Positions 9,255-17,647 of a DNA stretch of 64,000 nucleotides are shown one piece after another. Within the stretch, counting starts at the first letter, position 1; each line of letters starts with the position of its first letter. The notes beneath the pieces are model-generated. The model was not told the DNA's origin, searched no databases, and saw nothing but the letters and a program-made list of their open reading frames with translations. The position numbers and the translations under genes were made by a program. This DNA comes from Acetobacter sicerae (GTDB taxonomy: Bacteria; Pseudomonadota; Alphaproteobacteria; Acetobacterales; Acetobacteraceae). The stretch is taken from NCBI RefSeq assembly GCF_011516765.1, contig NZ_JAAABN010000008.1:62001-126000 (forward strand). Reading direction: 5' to 3'.

Positions 9255-10197
9255 ACGAATGGGCTTCCCCGCGTCCATTGAGCGTGTCGAAAGTCTGACG
9301 CCAACATTGCGGCGGTTTGTGCTCAGCGCGCAGAAGCAAACATTCCCGCCTGTGTCACCGGGAAGTTATGCCGCCCTTGAATTCGAGGATGGTGAGAAAG
9401 TCTACAAAAACGCCTATTCCATCGTGGAACGTTCGGAAGACGGACGGGACTTGACGGTGATAGTCCGTCTCGCACCGCAGTCACGGGGTGGTTCGCGGTT
9501 CCTGCACGAAAAGGGACGACCTGGACTGCCCGTGTGGGTCGGAAGTGTAGCGAACCTCTTTCCGATTGTGAAAACAGCACGGCGTCACCTGCTGCTTTCC
9601 GCGGGAATTGGAATCACTCCTTTTCTTTCCTATCTGAAAAAACTGCGCTCTGTCGGGGCGGATTACACACTACATCATTTCTGCCGCGCGGAAGAACGTC
9701 CGGCTTTTGAAGCATTGCTGGCCGATCAGGATCAGGTCCGGGTTTTCGTGCACACCGAATTGCCGTCCGAGGTCGGTCTTGCTGACTGGTTGCAGGATGA
9801 GGCGATTGCGACCCATGTCTATTTCTGCGGACCAGAAGGGTTCATGAAATGGGTGGAAGAAACCACGCATCGGTGCGGCTTTGCTCCGGGGAAAGCGCAT
9901 TCCGAACATTTCTTCGTGCCGGAGGGAGGACGGCCGTTTGAGGTCATTCTGGCACGTAGTGGCCGCAGGGTAGCGGTCAAGGCGGATGAGACGCTGCTGG
10001 AAGCCCTGGAACAGGCTGATGTGGATGCTCCCTGCATGTGCCGGGGCGGCGCGTGTGGCGCATGTGCCGTGACCGTGCTCGACGGACAGGCGGACCATCG
10101 TGACCATGTGCTTACGGAGGCGGAACGCGCCTCGGGCAACGTTATTCTTACCTGTGTGTCCCGTGCGAAAACGGACACGCTCACCCTTGATCTTTAA
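9247..10197 (+). CDS. PDR/VanB-family reductase with C-terminal [2Fe-2S] domain (electron transfer subunit)
   Basis: 316 aa reductase: flavin-binding barrel (YKNAYSIVERSE), a nucleotide-binding domain (LSAGIGITPFLSYL, then YFCGPEGFM) and a plant-type ferredoxin domain with CRGGACGAC plus a distal Cys in NVILTC near residue 304. This is the phthalate dioxygenase reductase/VanB order. It would take electrons from NAD(P)H to the heme subunit encoded next. The frame is open from a TTG at 9223, but the ATG at 9247 follows GGAGGCGG at good spacing and is preferred. It overlaps the preceding stop and lies 11 nt before the DUF3445 gene. Confidence 0.85.
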   Translation: MAERMGFPASIERVESLTPTLRRFVLSAQKQTFPPVSPGSYAALEFEDGEKVYKNAYSIVERSEDGRDLTVIVRLAPQSRGGSRFLHEKGRPGLPVWVGSVANLFPIVKTARRHLLLSAGIGITPFLSYLKKLRSVGADYTLHHFCRAEERPAFEALLADQDQVRVFVHTELPSEVGLADWLQDEAIATHVYFCGPEGFMKWVEETTHRCGFAPGKAHSEHFFVPEGGRPFEVILARSGRRVAVKADETLLEALEQADVDAPCMCRGGACGACAVTVLDGQADHRDHVLTEAERASGNVILTCVSRAKTDTLTLDL

Positions 10198-10208
10198 GGA
10201 GGCCAGTC

Positions 10209-11252
10209 ATGAGCGGTCAGACGCATGTCCGGGACAGTTACCGTCCTCCATTCCATGTCGAAAACAGTGAGGAAACCATTCTCCGGTTTCCCTTTCCGTT
10301 TCCTGAAGATACTTACATGTATTCGATGAATGTCGAACCGCATGTGCGCGGCGGTCCGGTGGAGGCCATGAGCCACACATTCGATGTCGATGAGCATTAT
10401 ATTGGCGAGTGCGCCGAGAAAGCACGTATTCTTGCGGAAGATCCCAAACGCTGCATGGTATTGCCGCATATGCGCGATGCAGAATGGGATTTTCTCGAAC
10501 TGGGCATGGACAGTCTGTCATCAGACTATCCCGGGCATTTTACCCTGAAGAAAGAGGGTAATGACTGGCGCTGGGAAAATCATCTTCTGAATATCAGCCA
10601 GTCCTTTGTGTTTGGCGACGAAGCCACGCTTCCGCAGGCGCCTTTCGAATACATGGCGCGTCAGATGCAGGGAGATTTTACGCTCCATGACCAGCGTGAA
10701 AACGATCTGTGGATGGATGGCGGCATGGTCACATCGCAGGCGGACTGGTCACTGAAATTCGACATGGGCATGTCCTTTCGCCAGTGGCATGCGCCTGTTC
10801 CCAAGGCCTCTGAAATGGGAATTTTCGATCGTGGTCTCAGGTTTCTGCTGATGCTTCAGTACGGACGTCCGGTCAGGCGTCTGAACTGGACCATGACGAT
10901 CAATCCCCGACTTGATACGTCGCCGGAAAATTACATGATCTGGGGCGAGGATCGCGCATCGGTCACGCCTGAAAACGTAGCGGAAAAAGTGCATCTGCGT
11001 GTTGAGCTTCAGTCGCTTTACCGCCTGCCGCGTTCCAATGCGATCCTCTTCGCGATCCGTTGTTATCTTTTACCGATAAAAGACATCATGACAGTGCCAA
11101 AATGGCGAAAACGTCTGCACCGCGTCCTGCGCGATCTTGATCCGGCGCTGGCTTCCTACAAAGGGCTGGATCTTTATCGTTCCACAGTTGTTGAATTTTT
11201 ACGACCGCATGATGATGGTGCGCCGTTATCGGTAGGTATTCAGCCTGAGTAA
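10209..11252 (+). CDS. Heme-dependent oxidative N-demethylase alpha subunit (DUF3445), dimethylamine monooxygenase
   Basis: 347 aa protein of the DUF3445/HODM alpha family, whose characterised member from Pseudomonas mendocina binds heme in a PAS-like fold and demethylates dimethylamine to methylamine. Family blocks visible here are the N-terminal FPFPEDTYMY, LNWTMTINP in the middle, and RVELQSLYRLPRSNAILFAI near the C-terminus. It is the last of four tightly spaced genes (folate subunit, small subunit, reductase, heme subunit). Ligand residues for the heme cannot be named with certainty from sequence alone. An oxidative demethylase for another secondary amine is the main alternative. Confidence 0.82.
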   Translation: MSGQTHVRDSYRPPFHVENSEETILRFPFPFPEDTYMYSMNVEPHVRGGPVEAMSHTFDVDEHYIGECAEKARILAEDPKRCMVLPHMRDAEWDFLELGMDSLSSDYPGHFTLKKEGNDWRWENHLLNISQSFVFGDEATLPQAPFEYMARQMQGDFTLHDQRENDLWMDGGMVTSQADWSLKFDMGMSFRQWHAPVPKASEMGIFDRGLRFLLMLQYGRPVRRLNWTMTINPRLDTSPENYMIWGEDRASVTPENVAEKVHLRVELQSLYRLPRSNAILFAIRCYLLPIKDIMTVPKWRKRLHRVLRDLDPALASYKGLDLYRSTVVEFLRPHDDGAPLSVGIQPE

Positions 11253-11487
11253 GATGGCAGGTTCGCAGTTTTGAGTATGCCTCTGTCATTCTCTCTCATG
11301 CTGATGAGAGTCTGATCGCTTAGCTATGTGACTTGGCTGGCAGCCGATTCGGCAACAAACACTATGATGTGTTTATTTGAAATTTGATCCGACCTATCTA
11401 CGAAACGTCGTAGACACTTTCGACCTGTAGTGGTGCAGCTAACCACTAATACGCTATCGCTTTCATCCATTTATGTAGAAAGATCAA

Positions 11488-11563
11488 TGGCGTCCCATAG
11501 GGGATTCGAACCCCTGTTGCCGCCGTGAGAGGGCGGTGTCCTAGGCCTCTAGACGAATGGGAC
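11488..11563 (-). tRNA. tRNA-Glu (anticodon CTC)
   Basis: Read on the minus strand, a full cloverleaf is present: acceptor arm GTCCCAT/ATGGGAC, D arm, anticodon stem CCGCC/GGCGG closing the loop CTCTCAC (anticodon CTC, decodes GAG), T arm with GGTTCGAATCC, discriminator G and encoded CCA. The tRNA stands alone with no neighbouring integrase. Confidence 0.95.
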
Positions 11564-11644
11564 ATTGGCCGTGGGCGGGTTCTTACGGCAAGCGACGCAC
11601 CAACACAAGTATTCTGCTAAAAAATAATCAGTGCGGATGCTTGA

Positions 11645-11992
11645 TCACTGAGCGAGATCAAGCTCGCCGACAGGTCGCCCTGCGCCAGTATCCCACAGAA
11701 CGATCCGATCCGGCCCCCCACCGCTCAGGCGCACCGCCATGACTGTGCCATTCGACCAGGCAATCTGCTCAATCCGGGTTCCAGCCGGTTCATGCAGAAG
11801 AAAAGTCTGGGGCTGTATGGCTGTCGCTGCAACCGGCAAGGAAATGCCCGCGGGAGCGGCGACCGGTGCGCGTGGGTGCGACATCCGGTGAATAATGATC
11901 GCCACCAGCGCGCCGACCCCCAGAATAATCAGGATTCCCATGCCGATGACGGCCGCAAACAGCCCTCGCCGTGCGAAAGTGCTCTGCTCCAT
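11645..11992 (-). CDS. Small single-pass membrane protein, unknown function
   Basis: 115 aa. One N-terminal membrane helix (about residues 12-35, LFAAVIGMGILIILGVGALV), then a proline/alanine linker and a soluble domain containing WSNGTVMAVRLSGG and RIVLWDTGAG. Small proteins of this kind are often found beside rluD-type genes in Alphaproteobacteria, and here it is divergent from that gene with only 38 nt between the starts. No catalytic motif is seen. Function unknown. Confidence 0.7.
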   Translation of the reverse strand: MEQSTFARRGLFAAVIGMGILIILGVGALVAIIIHRMSHPRAPVAAPAGISLPVAATAIQPQTFLLHEPAGTRIEQIAWSNGTVMAVRLSGGGPDRIVLWDTGAGRPVGELDLAQ

Positions 11993-12030
11993 GCCGTCAT
12001 TCCTTCACAGTTGATGCCATCGGCCTGTAA

Positions 12031-13017
12031 ATGACACCCATGACAGTTTCAAGCCACGGGCCACGCACCCTGATCATCACCGAGGAATTTGCCGGTCAGC
12101 GCACGGATCGCGTGCTGACGGCCTGCTTTCCGGACCTGTCCCGTTCCCGTATCAAAAACCTGATCGACGAGGGGCGTCTGACCCGTAACGGACTCTGCCT
12201 GCGTGAACCGGCCGAACCTGTCCGCACAGGAGTGGAGCTCATTCTGGACATTCCAGCACCGACACCCGCCATACCGGTGGGAGAGGCCATCAGCTTTCCC
12301 ATTCTTTACGAAGATGACGACCTGATCGTTCTCGATAAACCGGCCGGACTTGTGGTCCATCCCGCGCCCGGCAATGAAACAGGCACGCTTGTGAACGCCC
12401 TTGTCGCGCATTGCGGAGAAAGTCTCGTCGGGATCGGGGGGGAACGGCGTCCGGGAATCGTGCACAGGCTGGACAAGGATACGTCCGGTCTGATGGTTGC
12501 GGCCAAGACCGAGCGCGCTCATCGTGCACTGTCGGAGGATTTTGCCGCCAGACGGATCGACCGCGCCTATCTCGCCCTGTGCTGGGGCGTGCCTTCTCCC
12601 ACCAAGGGAGAATATGAAGGCAATATCGGGCGCGACAAACGGGACCGCAAACGCATGGCGATGGTGGGGAGCGGCGGTAAGACAGCCCTGACCCGTTACA
12701 CCGTTCTGAAGGCGTTCGGCACGTATGCCGCGCTGGTGGAATGTCGTCTCGCCACGGGACGCACGCACCAGATCCGGGTTCATTTCTCCGCTAACGGTCA
12801 CCCGCTGATGGGGGACCCTCTCTATCTGCGGCGTATTCCTGCGATCGCGAAAACATGCCCCATCGACGCGCGGGACGCTGCGCTTGATTTCCCCCGGCAG
12901 GCGCTCCATGCGGCCCGGTTGGGATTCACGCATCCCGGAACAGGAGAAAAGCTGCTCTTCGAAACGTCACCACCTGAAGATTTCATGACTCTTGAAAGAA
13001 TACTGGCGAGTGATTAA
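12031..13017 (+). CDS. rluD: RluA/RluD-family 23S rRNA pseudouridine synthase
   Basis: 328 aa. N-terminal S4-like RNA-binding segment (SRSRIKNLIDEGRLTRNG, about residues 35-55), then the catalytic domain with HRLDKDTSGLMV, whose Asp is the nucleophile, and the downstream GRTHQIRVH motif. The S4-plus-synthase layout and length fit RluD, which modifies the helix-69 uridines of 23S rRNA; RluC is the main alternative. The gene begins just after the divergent membrane-protein gene and is followed by the rpoH leader. Confidence 0.85.
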   Translation: MTPMTVSSHGPRTLIITEEFAGQRTDRVLTACFPDLSRSRIKNLIDEGRLTRNGLCLREPAEPVRTGVELILDIPAPTPAIPVGEAISFPILYEDDDLIVLDKPAGLVVHPAPGNETGTLVNALVAHCGESLVGIGGERRPGIVHRLDKDTSGLMVAAKTERAHRALSEDFAARRIDRAYLALCWGVPSPTKGEYEGNIGRDKRDRKRMAMVGSGGKTALTRYTVLKAFGTYAALVECRLATGRTHQIRVHFSANGHPLMGDPLYLRRIPAIAKTCPIDARDAALDFPRQALHAARLGFTHPGTGEKLLFETSPPEDFMTLERILASD

Positions 13018-13265
13018 CTAACATAATTTTTTGTTAATCTTGACTTTTTCGGGTATTTACTTTAGACAGGTCCTATCTTTTCGACGCGCCAATGAGGCCG
13101 CCGGAATGGATGTCCCGGCTTCTTCTGCCCGAGTGGGGGAGCTTGCCGGGGACACATTAAATCCACTCCCTGCGTCGCCCGATATCACAGGCCGATCACT
13201 CCGACGTTCAAAGTCTCCGGAAGTCGGATAAGACAGGCCAGTGCCGGGATGAAGGAGATTTCTCC
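13018..13265 (+). promoter_or_regulatory. rpoH promoter and long structured 5' leader
   Basis: A TTGACT at 13040-13045 is a possible -35 element, though the matching -10 is weak. The leader contains TGTCCCGGC (13111-13119), which can pair with GCCGGGGACA (13145-13154) with one bulge. AAGGAG before the ATG is the ribosome site. A 66-codon open frame inside the leader shows no sign of being a gene. Confidence 0.45.
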
Positions 13266-14156
13266 ATGGCATCACCCTCTCTAACCCTTGGACCTGACGC
13301 CAGCCTTTCCCGCTATCTTCAGGAAATCCGCAAATATCCTCTTCTGTCACCGGAAGAAGAAGCCTCTCTCTCCCGTCGCTGGCGCGACAAGGGGGATGTA
13401 AAGGCTGCCCATAAGCTGGTCACATCTCACCTCCGTCTCGTCGCCAAGATCGCCTTTGGCTACCGTGGATATGGTCTGCCGCTGAACGAACTGATCAGCG
13501 AAGGCAATGTCGGCATGATGCAGGCCGTCCGCCGGTTCGATCCGGAGCGCGGCTTCCGTCTGGCTACCTATGCCATGTGGTGGATCCGTGCGGCGATTCA
13601 AGAGTACATCCTTCACAGCTGGTCGCTGGTGAAGATGGGGACCACCTCCGCCCAGAAGAAGCTGTTCTTCAACCTGCGCCGTCTCAAGGGCGAGATGAAG
13701 GCGATTGATGACGGGGATCTGGCGCCGGAACAGGTCGATCATATCGCCAGGACGCTCGGTGTGCCTGAGCAGGATGTCGTGGCGATGAACCGGCGTCTGG
13801 CTGCTGGCGATCACAGTCTGAACGCGCCTCTTCGCAGTGACGGAGATGGCGAGTGGCAGGACTGGCTTGTCGATGACGGCGACAATCAGGAAGACATGCT
13901 CGGCGAGCATGAGGAGCTTTCTAACCGCAAGGCTCTGCTCTCCAGCGCGATGGCGTCGCTCAATGAACGTGAGCGTCACATTTTCGAAGAGCGTCGTCTG
14001 AAAGACGAGCCTGTCACGCTTGAGGAACTGGCTCAGCACTACGGTATTTCACGCGAGCGCGTGCGTCAGATCGAAGTGCGGGCTTTCGAGAAAGTGCAGG
14101 CCCACATGAAGGAAGACATTGAAGCGCGTCGGCAGAAAGAAGCTGTGACGCAGTAG
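13266..14156 (+). CDS. rpoH: RNA polymerase heat-shock sigma factor RpoH (sigma-32)
   Basis: 296 aa sigma-70 family factor. Region 2 is seen as HLRLVAKIAFGYRGYGLP, LISEGNVGMMQAV and YAMWWIRAAIQEYIL; the RpoH box region carries QKKLFFNLRRLKGEM (about residues 138-152); region 4.2 has the helix-turn-helix LAQHYGISRERVRQIEVRA near the C-terminus. Directs transcription of heat-shock genes. The start follows AAGGAG at 7 nt spacing. Alphaproteobacteria may have two RpoH paralogues; which one this is cannot be said. Confidence 0.95.
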   Translation: MASPSLTLGPDASLSRYLQEIRKYPLLSPEEEASLSRRWRDKGDVKAAHKLVTSHLRLVAKIAFGYRGYGLPLNELISEGNVGMMQAVRRFDPERGFRLATYAMWWIRAAIQEYILHSWSLVKMGTTSAQKKLFFNLRRLKGEMKAIDDGDLAPEQVDHIARTLGVPEQDVVAMNRRLAAGDHSLNAPLRSDGDGEWQDWLVDDGDNQEDMLGEHEELSNRKALLSSAMASLNERERHIFEERRLKDEPVTLEELAQHYGISRERVRQIEVRAFEKVQAHMKEDIEARRQKEAVTQ

Positions 14157-14163
14157 GTTTCAG

Positions 14164-14193
14164 GGCATCGCCTTTTTTGAATGGGGCGATGCC
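14164..14193 (+). terminator. Hairpin after rpoH
   Basis: GGCATCGCC (14164-14172) and GGCGATGCC (14185-14193) form a 9-bp stem 8 nt after the rpoH stop. T-rich sequence follows about ten bases later. Directly after it, GAAGTTTTTGG and CCAAAATTTC (14198-14230) form a second, imperfect repeat of the kind that recurs between genes in acetic acid bacteria. Confidence 0.6.
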
Positions 14194-14333
14194 TTCTGAA
14201 GTTTTTGGAAAAAAGCTTCACCAAAATTTCTTTGTGTTTTTGTCTGAGACTGTGAAGAGACGCGCTTTGAAGAGCGGGCCTTCCGGAGACCCCAGACATA
14301 AACGGGGGCAGGGCAATACCCTGCTACAAAGCC

Positions 14334-14936
14334 TTACCCCAGACACTCTTTCCGAAACGCCTCAAAAGCGCGCGCCCGATGGCTGATGGCGTTTTTCTCC
14401 GCATCGCTCATCTCGGCGAATGTCCGTGTTTCTCCCTCAGGAACAAAAATCGGATCGTACCCGTGCCCGGCAGCACCACGGGGTTCCGGCGCGATGGTGC
14501 CGTCGATGCGCCCTTCAAAGCACTCGGTCGCGCCGTCAGGGAAAGCGAGGCACAGGACGGAGATAAACCACGCTTCCCGTTCATCGCCGTCGATCCCTTC
14601 TTCAATCCGTCGCATTGCGCCTGCGAAATCCTTGTCCGGTCCGGCCCAGCGCGCGGAATAGATGCCCGGCGCGCCGCCCAGAGCCGACACGCAGAGACCG
14701 GAATCATCCGCGAGTGCAGGGAGACCTGTGGCCTTCGCCGCTGCTTCCGCCTTGATGCGGGCATTGCCTTCAAAGGTCAGGGCCGTCTCATCCGGCTCCG
14801 GCAGATTCAGCTCGCCCGCAGACACGACTTCCACACCGTAAGGCGCCAGAAGAGTAGCGAACTCGGCCAGTTTGCCTTTGTTGTGACTGGCAAGAACCAG
14901 ACGGCTGCCCTGCTTCAGTGGTAAGTGTGCGCTCAT
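14334..14936 (-). CDS. rdgB: Non-canonical purine NTP pyrophosphatase (RdgB/HAM1, XTP/dITP diphosphatase)
   Basis: 200 aa. Opens with [14 protein letters not shown], the NTP-binding start of the HAM1 family, then [23 protein letters not shown] with the catalytic Asp pair, [19 protein letters not shown] and SHRARAFE at the C-terminus. It hydrolyses dITP and XTP to monophosphates to keep deaminated purines out of DNA. Full length for the family; transcribed towards rpoH. Confidence 0.95.
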   Translation of the reverse strand: MSAHLPLKQGSRLVLASHNKGKLAEFATLLAPYGVEVVSAGELNLPEPDETALTFEGNARIKAEAAAKATGLPALADDSGLCVSALGGAPGIYSARWAGPDKDFAGAMRRIEEGIDGDEREAWFISVLCLAFPDGATECFEGRIDGTIAPEPRGAAGHGYDPIFVPEGETRTFAEMSDAEKNAISHRARAFEAFRKECLG

Positions 14937-15072
14937 GCGATCTCCGCTGTGTTGATGACCCGTTCTGTCAGACCCGTCTCAGACCTCAGGTAACCCTCTC
15001 CACACTCTTCCTGCAACGGAGAGGGAAATCGGATTACCTGATGCAGGACAATCCCGACCCACAAGCGCCGGA

Positions 15073-16071
15073 TCAGCGGCCCGGAGGCGCCATGAATTCG
15101 GGACCGACCGGGTCCTTGATGCAGGTCCTGAGGATCGTATCGATCTCACGCAGATCATCAGCGCTCAGATGCCAGCCCATTGCGTCGGCGACCGCTGCGA
15201 TCTGGTCCGGACGGCGTGCGCCCCACAGGGCAATGGTCGGCCCCTGATCAAGCACCCAGCGAATGGCCAGCGCCAGAAGCGACTTGTTGTGTTTCTCGCG
15301 TGCAAAATCCTGTAACTGGCGCACGGCTTCCAGATACTGGGCAAAGCGGGGTGACTGGAACTTGGGGTCGGCGCTGCGCAGATCATCAGAGCCAAATTTG
15401 GTCTGCGCCGTCATCTTGCCCGACAGAAGGCCACGACAGAGCGGCCCGTAGGCGAGGATGGTCAGGTCATGCTGGCGTGCATAAGGCAGGATGTCATGCT
15501 CCATCCCACGTTCAAACAGATTGTAGGGCGGCTGTACGGCAGCCAGAGGAGCGACTGAACGGAACGCATCCATTTCGGCGATGGTGAAGTTGCTGACCCC
15601 AAGGGCCAGAACCTTGCCTTCCTTGACCAGATCTTCGAGCGTGCGGGCAGTCTCCTCCATCGGCACGGCGGAATCGGGCCAGTGAACCTGATACAGGTCG
15701 ATGTAATCGGTGCGCAGACGGCGCAGCGAGTCTTCGATTTCCTTGCGGATACGGGCGGGTGATGTATTGCGGAACGGCTTGTGATCTTCTTTCCAGTCCA
15801 GTCCGACTTTGGTTGCGATCGCCACCTTCTCCCGTCGTCCGGCAAGGGCCTGCCCTACAATTTCTTCCGAATGGCCAAAGCCATAGACGGGGGCCGTATC
15901 GATCAGCGTGATCCCCAGATCAACGGCTTCCTGAATGGTGGCAATGGCGTTCCTGTCATCCGGACCGCCCCACATCCAGCCGCCAATGGCCCATGTGCCG
16001 AGCGCAATGCGTGAGACGGGGTGTTTAAGCCCACGGATGGTGGTCGTTTCTGTAACAGATGCCTGTGTCAT
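15073..16071 (-). CDS. Aldo/keto reductase
   Basis: 332 aa NADP-dependent oxidoreductase of the AKR superfamily. The tetrad regions are IDTAPVYGFGHSEE (Asp and Tyr), VAIATKVGLDW (Lys) and LYQVHWPD (His), followed by LGVSNFTIAEMD and the NADP-binding part near the C-terminus (ALWGARRPDQI). The frame is open for 41 more codons upstream, but the ATG at 16071 follows GGAGAG and begins just before the barrel (GLKHPVSRIALGTWAIGG). Substrate not predictable; such enzymes reduce sugars, aldehydes or quinones. Confidence 0.88.
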   Translation of the reverse strand: MTQASVTETTTIRGLKHPVSRIALGTWAIGGWMWGGPDDRNAIATIQEAVDLGITLIDTAPVYGFGHSEEIVGQALAGRREKVAIATKVGLDWKEDHKPFRNTSPARIRKEIEDSLRRLRTDYIDLYQVHWPDSAVPMEETARTLEDLVKEGKVLALGVSNFTIAEMDAFRSVAPLAAVQPPYNLFERGMEHDILPYARQHDLTILAYGPLCRGLLSGKMTAQTKFGSDDLRSADPKFQSPRFAQYLEAVRQLQDFAREKHNKSLLALAIRWVLDQGPTIALWGARRPDQIAAVADAMGWHLSADDLREIDTILRTCIKDPVGPEFMAPPGR

Positions 16072-16340
16072 GAAGACTCTCCGTGTTCGTGAATCCATGA
16101 TGACGGACGTAACCGTCGCCTGTGCAACGTGCCACAGCGTGTCGGGATCTGTTACCTGCTCCCACAGGGCGCAGCCATGCCTCGTCATCTTCACTCTTTC
16201 CTAAAGTGCAGACAGGCAGAGTTCTGGTGGAACTGCATCATGATCCACTGTCTTCAGACGCATGAACCTTGTGTGACCTTGCTGCGTTTTGAAGAACTTA
16301 TGTGGCTGTCCGCGATGTCTGCGCATTCCGGAGGGAGGGC
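16072..16340. other. Spacer between divergent aldo/keto reductase and hrcA
   Basis: About 270 bases that should contain the promoters of both genes. I see no CIRCE element (TTAGCACTC-N9-GAGTGCTAA) and no convincing sigma-32 promoter. The main feature is the strong Shine-Dalgarno stretch GGAGGGAGGG at 16330-16339. Confidence 0.4.
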
Positions 16341-16388
16341 ATGCCGAAATCTCTTGCCACACCTCCCTTCACACAGCAGAATCCTTGA
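16341..16388 (+). CDS. 15-codon upstream reading frame overlapping the hrcA start
   Basis: ATG at 16341 directly follows GGAGGGAGGG, the best ribosome-binding site in the area, and opens a 15-residue frame (MPKSLATPPFTQQNP) ending in TGA at 16386-16388. That stop overlaps the in-frame TTG of hrcA as TTGA. It may be a coupling leader, or the true hrcA N-terminus displaced by a frameshift. Confidence 0.4.
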   Translation: MPKSLATPPFTQQNP

Positions 16389-17512
16389 AGACTCTTCAGC
16401 AGAAAGGCGCACCTTCCATCTCTGGTTCCAATGAAAAATCCGGCCTGACGTTTGGTCGCTCCATCGAACTTCTTGGAGCAGCATCCGGTCTGAATTCACG
16501 TTCCGCCACCATTCTGCGGGAGCTGGTGGAGCATTATCTGGAGACAGGAGATCCGGTCGGCAGCCGCACGCTGTCACACCGTCTGCCCCTCGGTCTCTCT
16601 CCCGCGACGATCCGCAGTGTGATGGCCGACCTGACGGATGCTGGTCTTTTGTTTTCGCCGCATACCTCGGCAGGACGTCTGCCTACCGAAAAAGGACTTC
16701 GCCTGTTTGTCGACGGCCTGCTTCAGTTCGGCAATCTCAGCGAGGAGGAGCGTGAGTCCATCTCCAGCACGCTGGAAATGCGTGGACGCTCGATGGAAGA
16801 CACCCTGACGGAGGCGTCATCGCTGCTGTCAGGTCTGTCGCAGGCCGCCAGTCTCATCATTGCGCCCAAAAGCGAGGGAGCGATCAAACATATCGAGTTT
16901 GTCGCTCTTGGGGGTAACCGCGCGCTTGTGGTGCTCGTCGGCGCTGACGGGCAGGTCGAGAACAGGGTGATCGAAACACCGGCTGGGATGCCACCATCCA
17001 CCCTGACGGAAGCCGCGAACTACCTGAACGCCCGCCTGACCGGTCGCACGCTCGTCGAACTCAGGACGCGGGTGAATGACGAGATGGAAGCGGATCAGAC
17101 CCAGCTTGATCAGCTTGCCACGGAAGTTGTGGCCAGCGGTCTGGCGACCTGGAGCAACGAGGGGCGGGGCGGCACGCTGATTATCCGCGGGCAGGGCAAT
17201 CTGCTGACCGATATTACGGAAATCGAGCGTCTTTCGACCATTCAGCGTCTGTTCGAGCGGCTGGAAAAGCAGGACGCCATGCTGCGCCTGCTGGAACTGG
17301 CCGAGAATTCGGACGGTGTCCGCATCTTTATCGGCTCGGAAAGCGGACTGTTCGGGGCGTCCGGCATGTCGATGGTTGTGGCGCCGGCCCGAAATGAGGC
17401 CCGACGGATTGTGGGCGCCATCGGGGTTATTGGCCCGACGCGGATCAATTACGGCAGGATCATTCCTGTTATTGATTATACAGCCCGGGTCATCGGACAG
17501 ATGCTTGGGTAG
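16385..17512 (+). CDS. hrcA: Heat-inducible transcription repressor HrcA
   Basis: DNA-binding repressor of chaperone genes via CIRCE. N-terminal winged helix NSRSATILRELVEHYLETGD and VGSRTLSHRLPLGLSPATIR, then the GAF-like dimerisation part and the C-terminal IFIGSESG, IGVIGPTRINYGRIIPVIDY. The start is uncertain: the frame has no ATG or GTG; the only candidates are TTG at 16289 and TTG at 16385, neither with a Shine-Dalgarno of its own. I use 16385 (375 aa) because it overlaps the stop of a short frame that has a very strong ribosome site. hrcA is often followed by grpE, but grpE is not found here. Confidence 0.9.
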   Translation: MKTLQQKGAPSISGSNEKSGLTFGRSIELLGAASGLNSRSATILRELVEHYLETGDPVGSRTLSHRLPLGLSPATIRSVMADLTDAGLLFSPHTSAGRLPTEKGLRLFVDGLLQFGNLSEEERESISSTLEMRGRSMEDTLTEASSLLSGLSQAASLIIAPKSEGAIKHIEFVALGGNRALVVLVGADGQVENRVIETPAGMPPSTLTEAANYLNARLTGRTLVELRTRVNDEMEADQTQLDQLATEVVASGLATWSNEGRGGTLIIRGQGNLLTDITEIERLSTIQRLFERLEKQDAMLRLLELAENSDGVRIFIGSESGLFGASGMSMVVAPARNEARRIVGAIGVIGPTRINYGRIIPVIDYTARVIGQMLG

Positions 17513-17647
17513 CTGGGCAACTGGCCGCTTTACTGATGTGGAGAGCGGTCAATGAAGGTGTCGATGCAGAGCAGAGACATTGCCGCGCTGCTGGAGGTCA
17601 GAAATATGCCACCCGGTTTTGGCCGGATGACATATCTGATGCCGTGA

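Noticed and set aside
13031-13231. 66-codon frame upstream of rpoH
   Set aside because: No ribosome site, low-complexity product, overlaps promoter-like sequence; treated as leader.
14177-14386. 69-codon frame between rpoH and rdgB
   Set aside because: Overlaps a hairpin, imperfect repeats and the end of rdgB; no coding character.
16072-16340. CIRCE element upstream of hrcA
   Set aside because: No TTAGCACTC-N9-GAGTGCTAA or close variant could be found on either strand.
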